From Roseinatronobacter sp. S2 (GTDB taxonomy: Bacteria > Pseudomonadota > Alphaproteobacteria > Rhodobacterales > Rhodobacteraceae): a stretch of DNA of 64,000 bases. Where the stretch lies: contig NZ_CP121113.1 of the NCBI RefSeq assembly GCF_029581395.1, positions 738,501-802,500 on the forward strand, in the 5' to 3' direction. The notes beneath the pieces were generated by a model. The model did no database searches. It had not been told where the DNA came from and saw only the letters and a list, made by a program, of their open reading frames with translations. Both the position numbers and the translations under genes were made by a program. This document shows, piece after piece, positions 46,281 through 55,019 of this stretch (within the stretch, counting starts at the first letter, position 1; each line of letters begins with the position of its first letter).

Positions 46281-46901
46281 ATGAAACTCGACGTTGTCAA
46301 TCTGCAGGCAGGAACTGCCGGTGAGGTTGAGCTCAATGAGGCCATTTTTGGCCTTGAGCCACGCGCCGACATCCTGCACCGTGTGGTGCGCTGGCAGCGG
46401 GCGAAGGCCCAGGCCGGCACCCATAAGGTGAAGACCCGTTCGGAAACCAGCTACTCCACCAAGAAGATCTATCGCCAGAAGGGCACCGGCGGCGCACGCC
46501 ACGGTGACCGGAACGCGCCGATCTTCCGCAAAGGTGGTGTATACAAGGGCCCGACCCCGCGCAGCCATGCATTTGATCTGCCGAAGAAAATTCGTGCACT
46601 TGGCCTGAAGCTTGCATTGTCGGCGAAAGCCGGCAGCGGCAAGCTGGTGGTTCTGGACACGACCGAGATGGCAGAAGCAAAAACTGCCATTCTGGCCAAG
46701 GCGATCAAGGATATGGGCTGGAAGAAAGCCCTTGTCATTGACGGGACAGAGGTGAACGAGAATTTTGCCCGCGCCGCCCGTAACCTTGATGGTGTTGATG
46801 TGCTGCCGTCGATCGGGGCGAATGTCTATGACATTCTGCGCCGTGACACGCTGGTGATCACCCGTGCGGGCCTGGAAGCACTGGAGGCTCGACTGGCATG
46901 A
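46281..46901 (+). CDS. rplD: Ribosomal protein L4
   Basis: A 206-residue protein lining the peptide exit tunnel. The ATG at 46281 ([18 protein letters not shown]) follows the rplC stop by one base; its ribosome-binding site lies in the rplC tail (AAGGAAGG). The tunnel loop [13 protein letters not shown] is conserved. In E. coli L4 represses the S10 operon; whether that applies here is unknown. It overlaps rplW by four bases (ATGA). Confidence 0.97.
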   Translation: MKLDVVNLQAGTAGEVELNEAIFGLEPRADILHRVVRWQRAKAQAGTHKVKTRSETSYSTKKIYRQKGTGGARHGDRNAPIFRKGGVYKGPTPRSHAFDLPKKIRALGLKLALSAKAGSGKLVVLDTTEMAEAKTAILAKAIKDMGWKKALVIDGTEVNENFARAARNLDGVDVLPSIGANVYDILRRDTLVITRAGLEALEARLA

Positions 46902-47194
46902 GTGTGAAAGCAACCCAATACGATGTGATCCGCAAGCCGGTTATCACTGAAAAAGCGACCATGGCATCGGAAGCCAATGCCGTGGTGTTCGAAGTGGCGA
47001 TTGATGCCAGCAAACCCCAGATCAAGGACGCTGTCGAAGCGATCTTTGGTGTGAAGGTCAAGGCGGTCAACACCACGATTACCAAAGGCAAGACCAAGCG
47101 CTTCCGCGGCATCGCGGGTCGGCGCAAGGACGTAAAGAAAGCATATGTTACCCTCGAAGAGGGAAATGCTATCGACGTCTCGACCGGCCTTTGA
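46898..47194 (+). CDS. rplW: Ribosomal protein L23
   Basis: A 98-residue exit-tunnel protein that docks trigger factor and SRP. Starts [20 protein letters not shown], with [16 protein letters not shown]. It is translationally coupled to rplD through ATGA. A hairpin-rich 123-bp spacer follows before rplB. Confidence 0.96.
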   Translation: MSVKATQYDVIRKPVITEKATMASEANAVVFEVAIDASKPQIKDAVEAIFGVKVKAVNTTITKGKTKRFRGIAGRRKDVKKAYVTLEEGNAIDVSTGL

Positions 47195-47214
47195 TAAGAG
47201 ACTGAACGACTCAG

Positions 47215-47250
47215 CGGCCCCGACGCATTCGGGGCCGTTGGTTATTTGGC
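47215..47250 (+). terminator. Intra-operon hairpin between rplW and rplB
   Basis: A perfect 9-bp stem, CGGCCCCGA (47215-47223) with TCGGGGCCG (47229-47237), is followed by TTGGTTATTTGG. Two weaker stems follow (GGCGC/GCGCC and GGACC-TTTTT-GGTCC) before rplB. It could be a partial terminator or a processing site. Confidence 0.6.
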
Positions 47251-47317
47251 GCAAACCATGCGCCGGAGTTACTGAAACCGGACCTTTTTGGTCCAGAGCT
47301 GACGGAAGACAGAAAGC

Positions 47318-48157
47318 ATGGCACTCAAGTCGTATAAGCCGACGACGCCGGGCCAGCGTGGGCTGGTTCTGATCGACCGTTCGGAGCTTTGGAAAGGTCG
47401 CCCCGTCAAATCCCTTACACAGGGTTTGACGAAGTCGGGCGGGCGGAACAACACCGGACGGATCACTGCACGCCGCATTGGCGGTGGCGCAAAGCGTCTT
47501 TATCGTATCGTGGATTTCAAGCGCAACAAGCTTGACGTTCCGGCTGTTGTGGAACGGATCGAATACGACCCGAACCGCACCGCGTTCATTGCATTGGTCA
47601 AATATACCGATGGCGAGCAGGCCTATATCCTGGCGCCGCAGCGTCTGGCCGTTGGTGACAAGGTTATCGCTTCTGCGAAAGCCGACATCAAGCCCGGCAA
47701 TGCGATGCCGTTTTCAGGCATGCCCATCGGCACAATCGTGCACAACATCGAAATGAAGCCCGGCAAGGGTGGCCAGATCGCGCGTGCTGCTGGCACCTAT
47801 GCCCAGTTTGTGGGCCGTGACGGTGGCTATGCACAGATTCGCCTGTCATCGGGTGAGCTGCGTCTGGTGCGTCAGGAATGCTTTGCCACGGTTGGTGCCG
47901 TGTCGAACCCTGACAATTCGAACCAGAATTTCGGCAAGGCCGGTCGTACGCGCCATCAGGGCAAACGCCCGTCGGTGCGTGGTGTTGCCATGAACCCGAT
48001 CGATCACCCCCATGGTGGTGGTGAGGGTCGGACCTCGGGTGGCCGTACGCCGGTTACGCCCTGGGGCAAAGACACCAAGGGTCGCAAGACGCGCTCCAAC
48101 AAGCAGACCGACCAGTATATTCTGCGGTCACGTCACGCGAAGAAGAAGGGTCGCTAA
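47318..48157 (+). CDS. rplB: Ribosomal protein L2
   Basis: A 279-residue protein important for subunit joining and the peptidyl-transferase centre. Starts [19 protein letters not shown]; the C-terminal catalytic-region motif [17 protein letters not shown] with its conserved histidine is present. Its start is 123 bp after rplW, an unusually wide gap for this operon. Confidence 0.98.
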   Translation: MALKSYKPTTPGQRGLVLIDRSELWKGRPVKSLTQGLTKSGGRNNTGRITARRIGGGAKRLYRIVDFKRNKLDVPAVVERIEYDPNRTAFIALVKYTDGEQAYILAPQRLAVGDKVIASAKADIKPGNAMPFSGMPIGTIVHNIEMKPGKGGQIARAAGTYAQFVGRDGGYAQIRLSSGELRLVRQECFATVGAVSNPDNSNQNFGKAGRTRHQGKRPSVRGVAMNPIDHPHGGGEGRTSGGRTPVTPWGKDTKGRKTRSNKQTDQYILRSRHAKKKGR

Positions 48158-48160
48158 TCC

Positions 48161-48439
48161 ATGGCACGTTCAGTTTGGAAGGGCCCTTTCGTTGACGCTT
48201 ACGTCTTGAAAAAGGCGGAGAAGTCACGCGAGTCGGGTCGTAATGAAGTTATCAAAATCTGGTCCCGCCGTTCCACCATTCTGCCCCAGTTCGTGGGTCT
48301 GACATTTGGTGTCTACAACGGCAAGAAGCACATTCCCGTGAATGTGACCGAGGACATGATTGGCCAGAAATTCGGTGAGTATTCACCGACCCGTACCTAT
48401 TACGGGCATGCGGCCGACAAAAAAGCGAAACGGAAATAA
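48161..48439 (+). CDS. rpsS: Ribosomal protein S19
   Basis: A 92-residue protein of the 30S head near the A and P sites. Starts [20 protein letters not shown] and contains [20 protein letters not shown]. It follows rplB by three bases, consistent with tight coupling. Confidence 0.97.
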   Translation: MARSVWKGPFVDAYVLKKAEKSRESGRNEVIKIWSRRSTILPQFVGLTFGVYNGKKHIPVNVTEDMIGQKFGEYSPTRTYYGHAADKKAKRK

Positions 48440-48442
48440 GCC

Positions 48443-48823
48443 ATGGGTAAAGAGAAGAATCCGCGCCGCGTGGCCGAAAACGAGGCCATGGCCAAGTCGC
48501 GCATGCTGCGTACCTCGCCTCAGAAGCTGAACCTTGTTGCGGCCATGATCCGCGGCAAGAAAGTAGACAAGGCGCTTAGCGATCTGACCTTCTCCAAGAA
48601 GCGTATTGCTGGCGACGTCAAGAAATGTCTGCAATCGGCGATTGCCAATGCTGAAAACAACCACGGTCTGGATGTTGACGGGCTGGTTGTTGCAGAAGCA
48701 TGGGTTGGCAAGAACCTTGTGATGAAACGCGGTCGTCCGCGCGCACGGGGCCGCTTTGGCAAGATCATGAAGCCGTTTTCAGAGCTGACCATCACGGTTC
48801 GCCAGGTCGAGGAGCAAGCATAA
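48443..48823 (+). CDS. rplV: Ribosomal protein L22
   Basis: A 126-residue protein with a beta-hairpin reaching into the exit tunnel ([18 protein letters not shown]). Core helices include [20 protein letters not shown]. Its TAA stop shares one base with the rpsC start (TAATG). Confidence 0.97.
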   Translation: MGKEKNPRRVAENEAMAKSRMLRTSPQKLNLVAAMIRGKKVDKALSDLTFSKKRIAGDVKKCLQSAIANAENNHGLDVDGLVVAEAWVGKNLVMKRGRPRARGRFGKIMKPFSELTITVRQVEEQA

Positions 48824-49524
48824 TGGGTCAGAAGGTTAATCCGATCGGTATGCGCCTTCAGGTGAACCGCACCTGGGACAGCCGTTGGTTCGCTGAAAGC
48901 AAGGATTACGGCGATCTGTTGCTGGAGGATCTGAAGATCCGCGATTTCATCCATGATGAATGCAAGGCCGCAGGCATCAGCCGTGTGATCATCGAGCGTC
49001 CGCACAAGAAGTGCCGCGTGACAATTCACACAGCACGTCCCGGCGTCATCATCGGCAAAAAAGGCGCCGATATTGAAACGCTGCGCAAGAAGCTGGCCAA
49101 TCTGACATCGTCAGACCTGCATCTGAACATTGTTGAGATTCGCAAGCCGGAACTGGACGCGCAACTGGTGGCAGAAAGCATTTGCCAGCAGCTGGAGCGT
49201 CGCGTCAGCTTCCGCCGTGCTATGAAACGGTCTGTGCAGAACGCCATGCGTATGGGTGTACTGGGTATCCGTGTGAACCTTGCCGGTCGTCTGGGCGGTG
49301 CAGAAATCGCGCGGACCGAATGGTATCGTGAAGGTCGCGTTCCGCTGCACACACTGCGCGCGGATATCGATCACGCACATTCCGAGGCGCACACAGCCTA
49401 TGGCATCATCGGTGTGAAGGTCTGGATCTTCAAGGGCGAGATCATGGAACATGATCCGCAGGCCCGTGACCGCCGGCATCAGGAACTTCAGGACAGCGGC
49501 GGCGCACAGCGCCCGCGTCGCTGA
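48823..49524 (+). CDS. rpsC: Ribosomal protein S3
   Basis: A 233-residue protein at the mRNA entry channel. The ATG at 48823 ([20 protein letters not shown]) overlaps the rplV stop by one base. A KH RNA-binding domain with [14 protein letters not shown] lies in the N-terminal half; the C-terminal domain has [21 protein letters not shown] short basic tail ends the protein. Confidence 0.97.
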   Translation: MGQKVNPIGMRLQVNRTWDSRWFAESKDYGDLLLEDLKIRDFIHDECKAAGISRVIIERPHKKCRVTIHTARPGVIIGKKGADIETLRKKLANLTSSDLHLNIVEIRKPELDAQLVAESICQQLERRVSFRRAMKRSVQNAMRMGVLGIRVNLAGRLGGAEIARTEWYREGRVPLHTLRADIDHAHSEAHTAYGIIGVKVWIFKGEIMEHDPQARDRRHQELQDSGGAQRPRR

Positions 49525-49545
49525 TCCGACTGAAGGAGAGACACC

Positions 49546-49959
49546 ATGTTGCAACCAAAACGGACCAAGTTCCGCAAACAGCACAAGGGCCGCATCAAAG
49601 GCGACGCAAAGGGCGGGTTTGACCTGAACTTTGGTAGCTATGGCCTGAAAGCTGTCGAGCCCGAGCGTATTACGGCACGCCAGATCGAAGCTGCACGTCG
49701 CGCCATGACGCGCCACATGAAACGCCAGGGCCGTGTCTGGATCCGCATCTTTCCGGATGTTCCGGTCACGTCCAAACCCACCGAAGTTCGTATGGGTAAG
49801 GGTAAAGGCTCTGTTGATTTCTGGGCAGCCAAGGTCAAACCCGGCCGTGTGATGTTCGAGATTGACGGCGTCAATGATGCAATCGCCCGCGAGGCATTGC
49901 GTCTGGCAGCGATGAAACTGCCGATCAAGACGCGCGTTGTCGTTCGCGAAGATTGGTAA
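49546..49959 (+). CDS. rplP: Ribosomal protein L16
   Basis: A 137-residue protein of the A-site side of the 50S subunit. Starts [20 protein letters not shown], with [27 protein letters not shown] is the ribosome-binding site. It is followed by a strong terminator instead of the usual close-packed rpmC. Confidence 0.97.
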   Translation: MLQPKRTKFRKQHKGRIKGDAKGGFDLNFGSYGLKAVEPERITARQIEAARRAMTRHMKRQGRVWIRIFPDVPVTSKPTEVRMGKGKGSVDFWAAKVKPGRVMFEIDGVNDAIAREALRLAAMKLPIKTRVVVREDW

Positions 49960-50003
49960 GAAGGGGGGCGCCCGCCGGGTCGCCACCTGAACACAACGGG
50001 AAT

Positions 50004-50038
50004 GCCCCGGCCTAAGGTTGGCCGGGGCGTTTTCTTTC
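50004..50038 (+). terminator. Intrinsic terminator between rplP and rpmC
   Basis: A perfect 9-bp stem, GCCCCGGCC (50004-50012) with GGCCGGGGC (50020-50028), is followed by GTTTTCTTTC. It lies 44 bp after rplP, in the middle of the ribosomal array. Confidence 0.85.
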
Positions 50039-50049
50039 GGGCAAAAGCC

Positions 50050-50078
50050 TTGCCAAAGCCCGCCAAGACGCCTATACG
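50050..50078 (+). promoter_or_regulatory. Promoter upstream of rpmC
   Basis: TTGCCA (50050-50055) and TATACG (50073-50078) are spaced by exactly 17 bp. The -10 is identical to that of the rpsL promoter. It follows the terminator by 12 bp and would restart transcription of rpmC-rpmD. Confidence 0.75.
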
Positions 50079-50161
50079 GCACGCTCATCCACCTCCGCCG
50101 GGAATCAGGGTGACCCTGTCACAGGGGGCTCTCCGGTGATTGTTGACTGAAGGAAATGGCC

Positions 50162-50365
50162 ATGAAAGCCGAAGATTTACGTTCCAAGACGCCGGACCAG
50201 CTGCGCGACGAATTGGTATCGTTGAAGAAAGAAGCGTTTAACCTGCGCTTCCAGAAAGCAACGAACCAGTTGGACAACACTGCACGGGTCCGCAAAATCC
50301 GTCGTGACGCTGCACGCGTTTCGACCATTCTCAACGAAAAAGCCCGCGAAGCGGCGGCGAATTAA
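50162..50365 (+). CDS. rpmC: Ribosomal protein L29
   Basis: A 67-residue two-helix protein near the tunnel exit. The ATG at 50162 ([19 protein letters not shown]) is chosen because AGGA at 50151-50154 is seven bases upstream; the in-frame ATG at 50156 is too close. Conserved [11 protein letters not shown] is present. First gene after the terminator-promoter break. Confidence 0.96.
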   Translation: MKAEDLRSKTPDQLRDELVSLKKEAFNLRFQKATNQLDNTARVRKIRRDAARVSTILNEKAREAAAN

Positions 50366-50376
50366 GGAGCTGGCAC

Positions 50377-50616
50377 ATGCCCAAACGCATACTGCAAGGC
50401 AAAGTGACGAGCGACAAGAACGACCAGACCGTAACGGTTCTGGTAGAGCGCCGCTTCACGCACCCTGTCATGAAGAAAACGGTTCGTAGCACGAAGAAAT
50501 ATCGCGCCCATGATCCGCTTAACCAATTCAAGGTCGGTGATTCAGTTCGCATCAGCGAATGCGCACCTATCTCGAAAACCAAGCGCTGGGAGGTTGTGAC
50601 TGAAGCTTCGGCTTAA
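50377..50616 (+). CDS. rpsQ: Ribosomal protein S17
   Basis: A 79-residue OB-fold protein binding the 5' domain of 16S rRNA. Starts [20 protein letters not shown], with the family signature [27 protein letters not shown] precedes it. Confidence 0.97.
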   Translation: MPKRILQGKVTSDKNDQTVTVLVERRFTHPVMKKTVRSTKKYRAHDPLNQFKVGDSVRISECAPISKTKRWEVVTEASA

Positions 50617-50678
50617 GTCCCACCTTCCCAGACTTATCGAAACCCTGGGTTGAATACCCAAAGGTCGGGAGAAACCAA

Positions 50679-51047
50679 ATGATCCAGATGCAGACCAATC
50701 TGGATGTCGCTGACAACTCCGGCGCACGCCGGGTGCAGTGCATCAAGGTTCTGGGTGGTTCCAAGCGACGCTATGCGTCGGTGGGCGACATCATCGTGGT
50801 GTCGGTCAAGGAAGCCATCCCGCGGGGCCGCGTTAAGAAAGGCGATGTGCGTAAAGCTGTCGTCGTGCGCACCGCAAAAGAAGTCCGTCGCGAAGACGGC
50901 ACCGCAATCCGCTTTGACCGCAACGCTGCGGTTATCCTGAGCAATACCAACGAACCCGTCGGCACCCGTATTTTCGGGCCAGTGGTGCGTGAATTGCGCG
51001 CGAAGAACTTCATGAAGATCATCTCGCTCGCGCCGGAGGTGTTGTGA
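50679..51047 (+). CDS. rplN: Ribosomal protein L14
   Basis: A 122-residue protein at the subunit interface. Starts [20 protein letters not shown] and contains the signature [20 protein letters not shown]. Its stop shares a base with the rplX start (TGATG). Confidence 0.97.
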   Translation: MIQMQTNLDVADNSGARRVQCIKVLGGSKRRYASVGDIIVVSVKEAIPRGRVKKGDVRKAVVVRTAKEVRREDGTAIRFDRNAAVILSNTNEPVGTRIFGPVVRELRAKNFMKIISLAPEVL

Positions 51048-51352
51048 TGGCTGCGAAACTGAAAAAAGGTGACAAGGTCGTCATCCTGACTGGCAAGGAC
51101 AAAGGCAAGACCGGCGAAATCAGCCGTATCATGCCCAAGGACGAAAAAGCCGTCATCGAAGGCCTGAACATTTCCATCCGTCACACCAAGCAAGGCCAGG
51201 ACAGCCAGGGCGGGCGCTTGCCACAGGCAATGCCGATCCACCTGTCCAATCTTGCGCTGGTCGACGGCAATGGCAAGGCAACGCGCGTTGGCTTCCGTGT
51301 CGAGGACGACAAGAAAGTTCGTTTCGCCAAAACAACAGGGGAGGCGATCTGA
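51047..51352 (+). CDS. rplX: Ribosomal protein L24
   Basis: A 101-residue assembly initiator protein of the 50S subunit. The ATG at 51047 ([20 protein letters not shown]) overlaps the rplN stop; a GTG one codon earlier is less likely. The KOW motif [18 protein letters not shown] is clear. Its stop overlaps rplE (TGATG). Confidence 0.96.
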   Translation: MAAKLKKGDKVVILTGKDKGKTGEISRIMPKDEKAVIEGLNISIRHTKQGQDSQGGRLPQAMPIHLSNLALVDGNGKATRVGFRVEDDKKVRFAKTTGEAI

Positions 51353-51912
51353 TGCTTGATCAAGCCAATTACACCCCCCGCCTGAAAGGGGTCTACAAAG
51401 ACCAGGTTCGTGCGGTTCTGAAAGAAGAGTTCGGCTACAAGAACGACATGCAGATCCCCAAGCTCGACAAGATCGTGCTGAACATGGGCATCGGCGAAGC
51501 CGTTAAGGACAGCAAGAAAATCAAATCCGCTCAGGCAGATCTGACTGCGATTGCTGGCCAGAAAGCCGTTATCACCAAGGCGCGCAATTCTATCGCGGGT
51601 TTCCGCGTTCGTGAAGAAATGCCGCTGGGCGTGAAGGTCACCCTGCGCGGTGAGCGCATGTATGAATTCCTTGACCGCCTGATCACCATCGCCCTGCCGC
51701 GCGTGCGCGACTTCCGCGGTGTCAAAGGCACGTCGTTTGACGGTCGTGGTAACTATGCCATGGGTATCAAGGAACATATCGTATTCCCCGAAATTAACTT
51801 CGATCAGATCGACGAAGTCTGGGGCATGGATGTGATCATCTGCACCACCGCGAAAACCGACGCGGAAGCAAAGGCGCTGTTGAAAGCTTTCAACATGCCC
51901 TTCAATAGCTGA
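51352..51912 (+). CDS. rplE: Ribosomal protein L5
   Basis: A 186-residue protein binding 5S rRNA and P-site tRNA. Starts [19 protein letters not shown], contains [20 protein letters not shown] and [18 protein letters not shown]. One-base overlap with rplX. Confidence 0.97.
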   Translation: MLDQANYTPRLKGVYKDQVRAVLKEEFGYKNDMQIPKLDKIVLNMGIGEAVKDSKKIKSAQADLTAIAGQKAVITKARNSIAGFRVREEMPLGVKVTLRGERMYEFLDRLITIALPRVRDFRGVKGTSFDGRGNYAMGIKEHIVFPEINFDQIDEVWGMDVIICTTAKTDAEAKALLKAFNMPFNS

Positions 51913-51931
51913 CGCGAGAGGGAGAGAACCA

Positions 51932-52237
51932 ATGGCTAAAAAAGCAATGGTCGAGCGCGAGAGAAAGCGTCAGCGTCTGGTGGCAAAATATGCAACCAAA
52001 CGCGCAGAGCTGAAAGCAATCGCCGCCGACGCCGAACGCCCGATGGAAGAGCGCTTCAAGGCAAACCTGAAACTGGCAAAACTGCCGCGCAACTCCTCCG
52101 AGACGCGCTTGCACAACCGCTGCCAGCTGACAGGTCGTCCGAAGGCTTACTATCGTAAATTGAAACTGTCGCGGATCGCGCTTCGTGATCTGGCCTCCAA
52201 GGGTCAGATTCCGGGCATGGTCAAGTCGAGCTGGTAA
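51932..52237 (+). CDS. rpsN: Ribosomal protein S14 (zinc-independent form)
   Basis: A 101-residue 30S head protein. The C-terminal signature [19 protein letters not shown] is present, and there are no CxxC pairs, so this is the long, zinc-free form. Starts [26 protein letters not shown] precedes it. Confidence 0.97.
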   Translation: MAKKAMVERERKRQRLVAKYATKRAELKAIAADAERPMEERFKANLKLAKLPRNSSETRLHNRCQLTGRPKAYYRKLKLSRIALRDLASKGQIPGMVKSSW

Positions 52238-52249
52238 GGAGATCGCAAG

Positions 52250-52648
52250 ATGTCGATGAACGATCCTCTCGGCGATATGCTGACACGCATCCGCAACGCG
52301 CAGATGCGTGGCAAATCAACCGTCCGCACCCCCGCATCGAAGCTTCGTGCATGGGTTCTGGATGTGCTGAAAGATGAAGGCTACATCCGTGGCTATGAAA
52401 ATGTGACGGCTGCGACCGGACATGCAGAATTGGAAATTTCGCTGAAATATGCGGATGGCCAGCCTGTTATCCGCGAGTTGAAGCGCATTTCCACGCCCGG
52501 TCGCCGCGTCTATTCCGGTGTGCAGAACATCCCGCAAGTCCGTAACGGTCTGGGTGTTTCTGTCGTCTCGACGCCCAAAGGTGTCATGTCCGATGCAGCA
52601 GCACGGGCCGCCAATGTTGGTGGCGAAGTGCTCTGCCGCGTGTTCTAA
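52250..52648 (+). CDS. rpsH: Ribosomal protein S8
   Basis: A 132-residue protein organising the central domain of 16S rRNA. Starts [18 protein letters not shown] and has the C-terminal [16 protein letters not shown]. In E. coli S8 represses the spc operon; no such site was recognised here. TAAGGAGA precedes it. Confidence 0.97.
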   Translation: MSMNDPLGDMLTRIRNAQMRGKSTVRTPASKLRAWVLDVLKDEGYIRGYENVTAATGHAELEISLKYADGQPVIRELKRISTPGRRVYSGVQNIPQVRNGLGVSVVSTPKGVMSDAAARAANVGGEVLCRVF

Positions 52649-52659
52649 GGAGGGCTGAA

Positions 52660-53193
52660 ATGTCTCGTATTGGCAAAAAGCCTGTTGAACTGCCTTCGGG
52701 TGTGTCCGCGCAGGTGTCTGGCCAGACTATCGAAGTCAAAGGGCCGAAAGGCACCCGCAGCTTCACGGCCGGTGACGATGTGGATATCATCATTGATGGC
52801 AACGTTGTCACGATCAAGCCTCGCGGCCTGTCCAAGCGCGCGCGCCAGCAATGGGGTATGACCCGTTCGATGGTTGCAAACCTGGCCGAAGGCGTGACCG
52901 GTGGTTTCAAGAAGGAACTGGAACTGGTCGGCGTTGGGTACCGTGCAGCGATGCAAGGTAAGGACCTGAAACTTTCGCTTGGCTACAGCCATGAAGTGAT
53001 CTTCGAGGTGCCTGCCGGTGTGACAGTATCCACACCCAAGCAAACCGAAGTCGTGGTTGAAGGTATTGATCAGCAACTGGTCGGTGAAACCGCAGCAAAT
53101 ATCCGCAAGTGGCGTCGTCCCGAACCCTATAAGGGTAAAGGTATCCGCTACAAGGATGAGTATATCTTCCGTAAGGAAGGCAAGAAGAAGTAA
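52660..53193 (+). CDS. rplF: Ribosomal protein L6
   Basis: A 177-residue protein near the GTPase-associated centre. Starts [19 protein letters not shown]; the second domain carries the family signature near the C-terminus, [26 protein letters not shown] precedes it. Confidence 0.97.
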   Translation: MSRIGKKPVELPSGVSAQVSGQTIEVKGPKGTRSFTAGDDVDIIIDGNVVTIKPRGLSKRARQQWGMTRSMVANLAEGVTGGFKKELELVGVGYRAAMQGKDLKLSLGYSHEVIFEVPAGVTVSTPKQTEVVVEGIDQQLVGETAANIRKWRRPEPYKGKGIRYKDEYIFRKEGKKK

Positions 53194-53204
53194 GGGCGCG
53201 AAAG

Positions 53205-53564
53205 ATGGCGAACACTAAGCTAAAGCTGTTCCAAAAACGCCGCCTGCGCGTTCGGAACAAGTTAAAAAAACTGGCCAACGGGCGTCCGCGCCTGACTGTG
53301 CACCGTTCAAACAAGAACATCAGCGTTCAGCTGATCGACGATGTGAATGGTGTTACACTGGCTTCGGCCTCGACACTGGAAAAAGATTTCGGCGTCGTGG
53401 GTGTCAACAACAAGGACGCTGCTGCCAAGGTTGGTATCGCGATTGCCGAACGTGCGAAAGCCGCCGGCATCGAGGAATGCTATTTCGACCGCGGTGGGTT
53501 CATCTTTCACGGGAAGGTAAAGGCTTTGGCCGATGCTGCCCGTGAAGGCGGCCTGAAGTTCTGA
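53205..53564 (+). CDS. rplR: Ribosomal protein L18
   Basis: A 119-residue 5S rRNA-binding protein. Starts [20 protein letters not shown], with [19 protein letters not shown] and the C-terminal [20 protein letters not shown]. It follows rplF by 11 bp. Confidence 0.97.
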   Translation: MANTKLKLFQKRRLRVRNKLKKLANGRPRLTVHRSNKNISVQLIDDVNGVTLASASTLEKDFGVVGVNNKDAAAKVGIAIAERAKAAGIEECYFDRGGFIFHGKVKALADAAREGGLKF

Positions 53565-53574
53565 GGAGACGATT

Positions 53575-54129
53575 ATGGCAGAAAGAGATAACCGCCGGGA
53601 CCGCCGCGAACGCGATGAAAACCCGGAATTCGCCGATCGTCTGGTTGCGATCAACCGCGTCTCGAAAACCGTGAAAGGTGGTAAACGCTTCGGCTTTGCC
53701 GCACTCGTGGTGGTCGGTGACCAGCGTGGCCGCGTAGGCTTCGGCAAAGGCAAGGCCAAAGAGGTGCCCGAAGCAATTCGCAAGGCCACCGAACAGGCCA
53801 AGCGTCAGATGATCCGCGTGCCGTTGCGCGATGGTCGCACCCTGCATCACGACATCGAAGGTCGTCATGGCGCAGGCAAGGTGATCATGCGTCAGGCCGT
53901 ACCGGGGACCGGCATCATTGCCGGTGGTCCGATGCGCGCTGTGTTCGAGATGCTGGGCCTACAGGATGTTGTGGCAAAGTCGCAAGGCAGCCAGAACCCC
54001 TATAACATGGTTCGGGCCACATTTGACGCGCTGCGCAATTCCGCAAGCCCGCGTCAGGTGGCACAGCGTCGCGGCAAGAAAGTGGCCGAGATCCTGCGCA
54101 AGCCCGAAGCTGAAACCGCAGACGCGTAA
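53575..54129 (+). CDS. rpsE: Ribosomal protein S5
   Basis: A 184-residue protein involved in decoding accuracy. The S5 signature ([37 protein letters not shown]) and the C-terminal domain with [20 protein letters not shown] are complete. GAGGAGAC precedes it. Confidence 0.97.
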   Translation: MAERDNRRDRRERDENPEFADRLVAINRVSKTVKGGKRFGFAALVVVGDQRGRVGFGKGKAKEVPEAIRKATEQAKRQMIRVPLRDGRTLHHDIEGRHGAGKVIMRQAVPGTGIIAGGPMRAVFEMLGLQDVVAKSQGSQNPYNMVRATFDALRNSASPRQVAQRRGKKVAEILRKPEAETADA

Positions 54130-54143
54130 GGGGAGCATCGGAT

Positions 54144-54332
54144 ATGCCAAAAACCATCGTGGTCAAACAGATCGGGTCCCCGATCCGCCGTCCCGCCATT
54201 CAGCGTGCAACCCTGAAAGGGTTGGGCCTGAACAAGATGCACCGTGTGCGCGAACTTGAAGACACCCCATCCGTGCGCGGTATGGTTGCCAAGGTTTCGC
54301 ATATGGTGGAAATTATCGAAGAGCGCGAATAA
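54144..54332 (+). CDS. rpmD: Ribosomal protein L30
   Basis: A 62-residue protein. Starts [20 protein letters not shown] and contains [20 protein letters not shown]. Last gene of the array; a strong terminator follows and the usual next genes rplO and secY are absent. Confidence 0.96.
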   Translation: MPKTIVVKQIGSPIRRPAIQRATLKGLGLNKMHRVRELEDTPSVRGMVAKVSHMVEIIEERE

Positions 54333-54358
54333 AGGCGGTCACGCCCGGACGTAGAATA

Positions 54359-54399
54359 AAAGCCGCCCCGCAGTTATTTGCGGGGCGGCTTTATTTTTG
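54359..54399 (+). terminator. Terminator after rpmD
   Basis: A perfect 14-bp stem, AAAGCCGCCCCGCA (54359-54372) with TGCGGGGCGGCTTT (54379-54392), is followed by ATTTTTGG. Symmetric A and T flanks could also let it act for the convergent gene at 54420. Confidence 0.95.
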
Positions 54400-54419
54400 G
54401 CGATATTGTTTTGCGTGGA

Positions 54420-54953
54420 TCAATCGCGGGCCGGTGGCCATGCGCGTTCGCTGTCGGCGGCAATCCATGCCTGCACCCAAGCGGGCAGGGCAGGGCTGTC
54501 CGTTTCGGGGCTTAGTTCCTGCACGACCTGCGCTGGCGGGATTATCCCTTTGGGGCTGGTAAATGCCGAACGGATCAGGATGTGGTTCGCGCAAACGCTG
54601 CCCTTCCACATGCTTTGCTCGACATAGATAAACCTGTCATCCCAGCCAACGCAGCGGCTGCGCAATTCAAAACGTTCAAACGCGCGTATGCGTTGGCGAT
54701 ACCGTGTGCTGTTGCCCGCAACAGTTATGCCCCATCGGTTGCGGCGCAGCACGCCTGTAAGCCCTGTGCGCATTGCCATCGGGATACGCCCCAGATCATA
54801 TAATGTCAGGGTGCGGCCATTGTTCAATTCAATCCACGGGTCCAGATCCCACGGCCAGCAACGATGATAGGACACATGTGTTTCCAGCAAGCCCAGTTTC
54901 GGGGCATTGCGGTATTTCAGGGCTTCTTTGGCAAAACGCACGAAGGGATACAT
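54420..54953 (-). CDS. Thioesterase-like hotdog-fold protein (THEM6/4HBT_2 type)
   Basis: A 177-residue cytoplasmic protein. The segment THVSYHRCWPWDLDPWIELNNGRTLTLYDLGR resembles the 4-hydroxybenzoyl-CoA thioesterase-like hotdog fold, in which D and N near the helix start are often catalytic. The substrate is unknown. It converges on rpmD across a shared terminator. A C-terminal Pro/Ala-rich tail ends the protein. Confidence 0.7.
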   Translation of the reverse strand: MYPFVRFAKEALKYRNAPKLGLLETHVSYHRCWPWDLDPWIELNNGRTLTLYDLGRIPMAMRTGLTGVLRRNRWGITVAGNSTRYRQRIRAFERFELRSRCVGWDDRFIYVEQSMWKGSVCANHILIRSAFTSPKGIIPPAQVVQELSPETDSPALPAWVQAWIAADSERAWPPARD

Positions 54954-55019
54954 ATCTGGCGCTCCTTTTGGGTTCAGACCTGACGGGCGAAGGGGGCAGG
55001 GTCAAGTCGCGCCGTGGCG

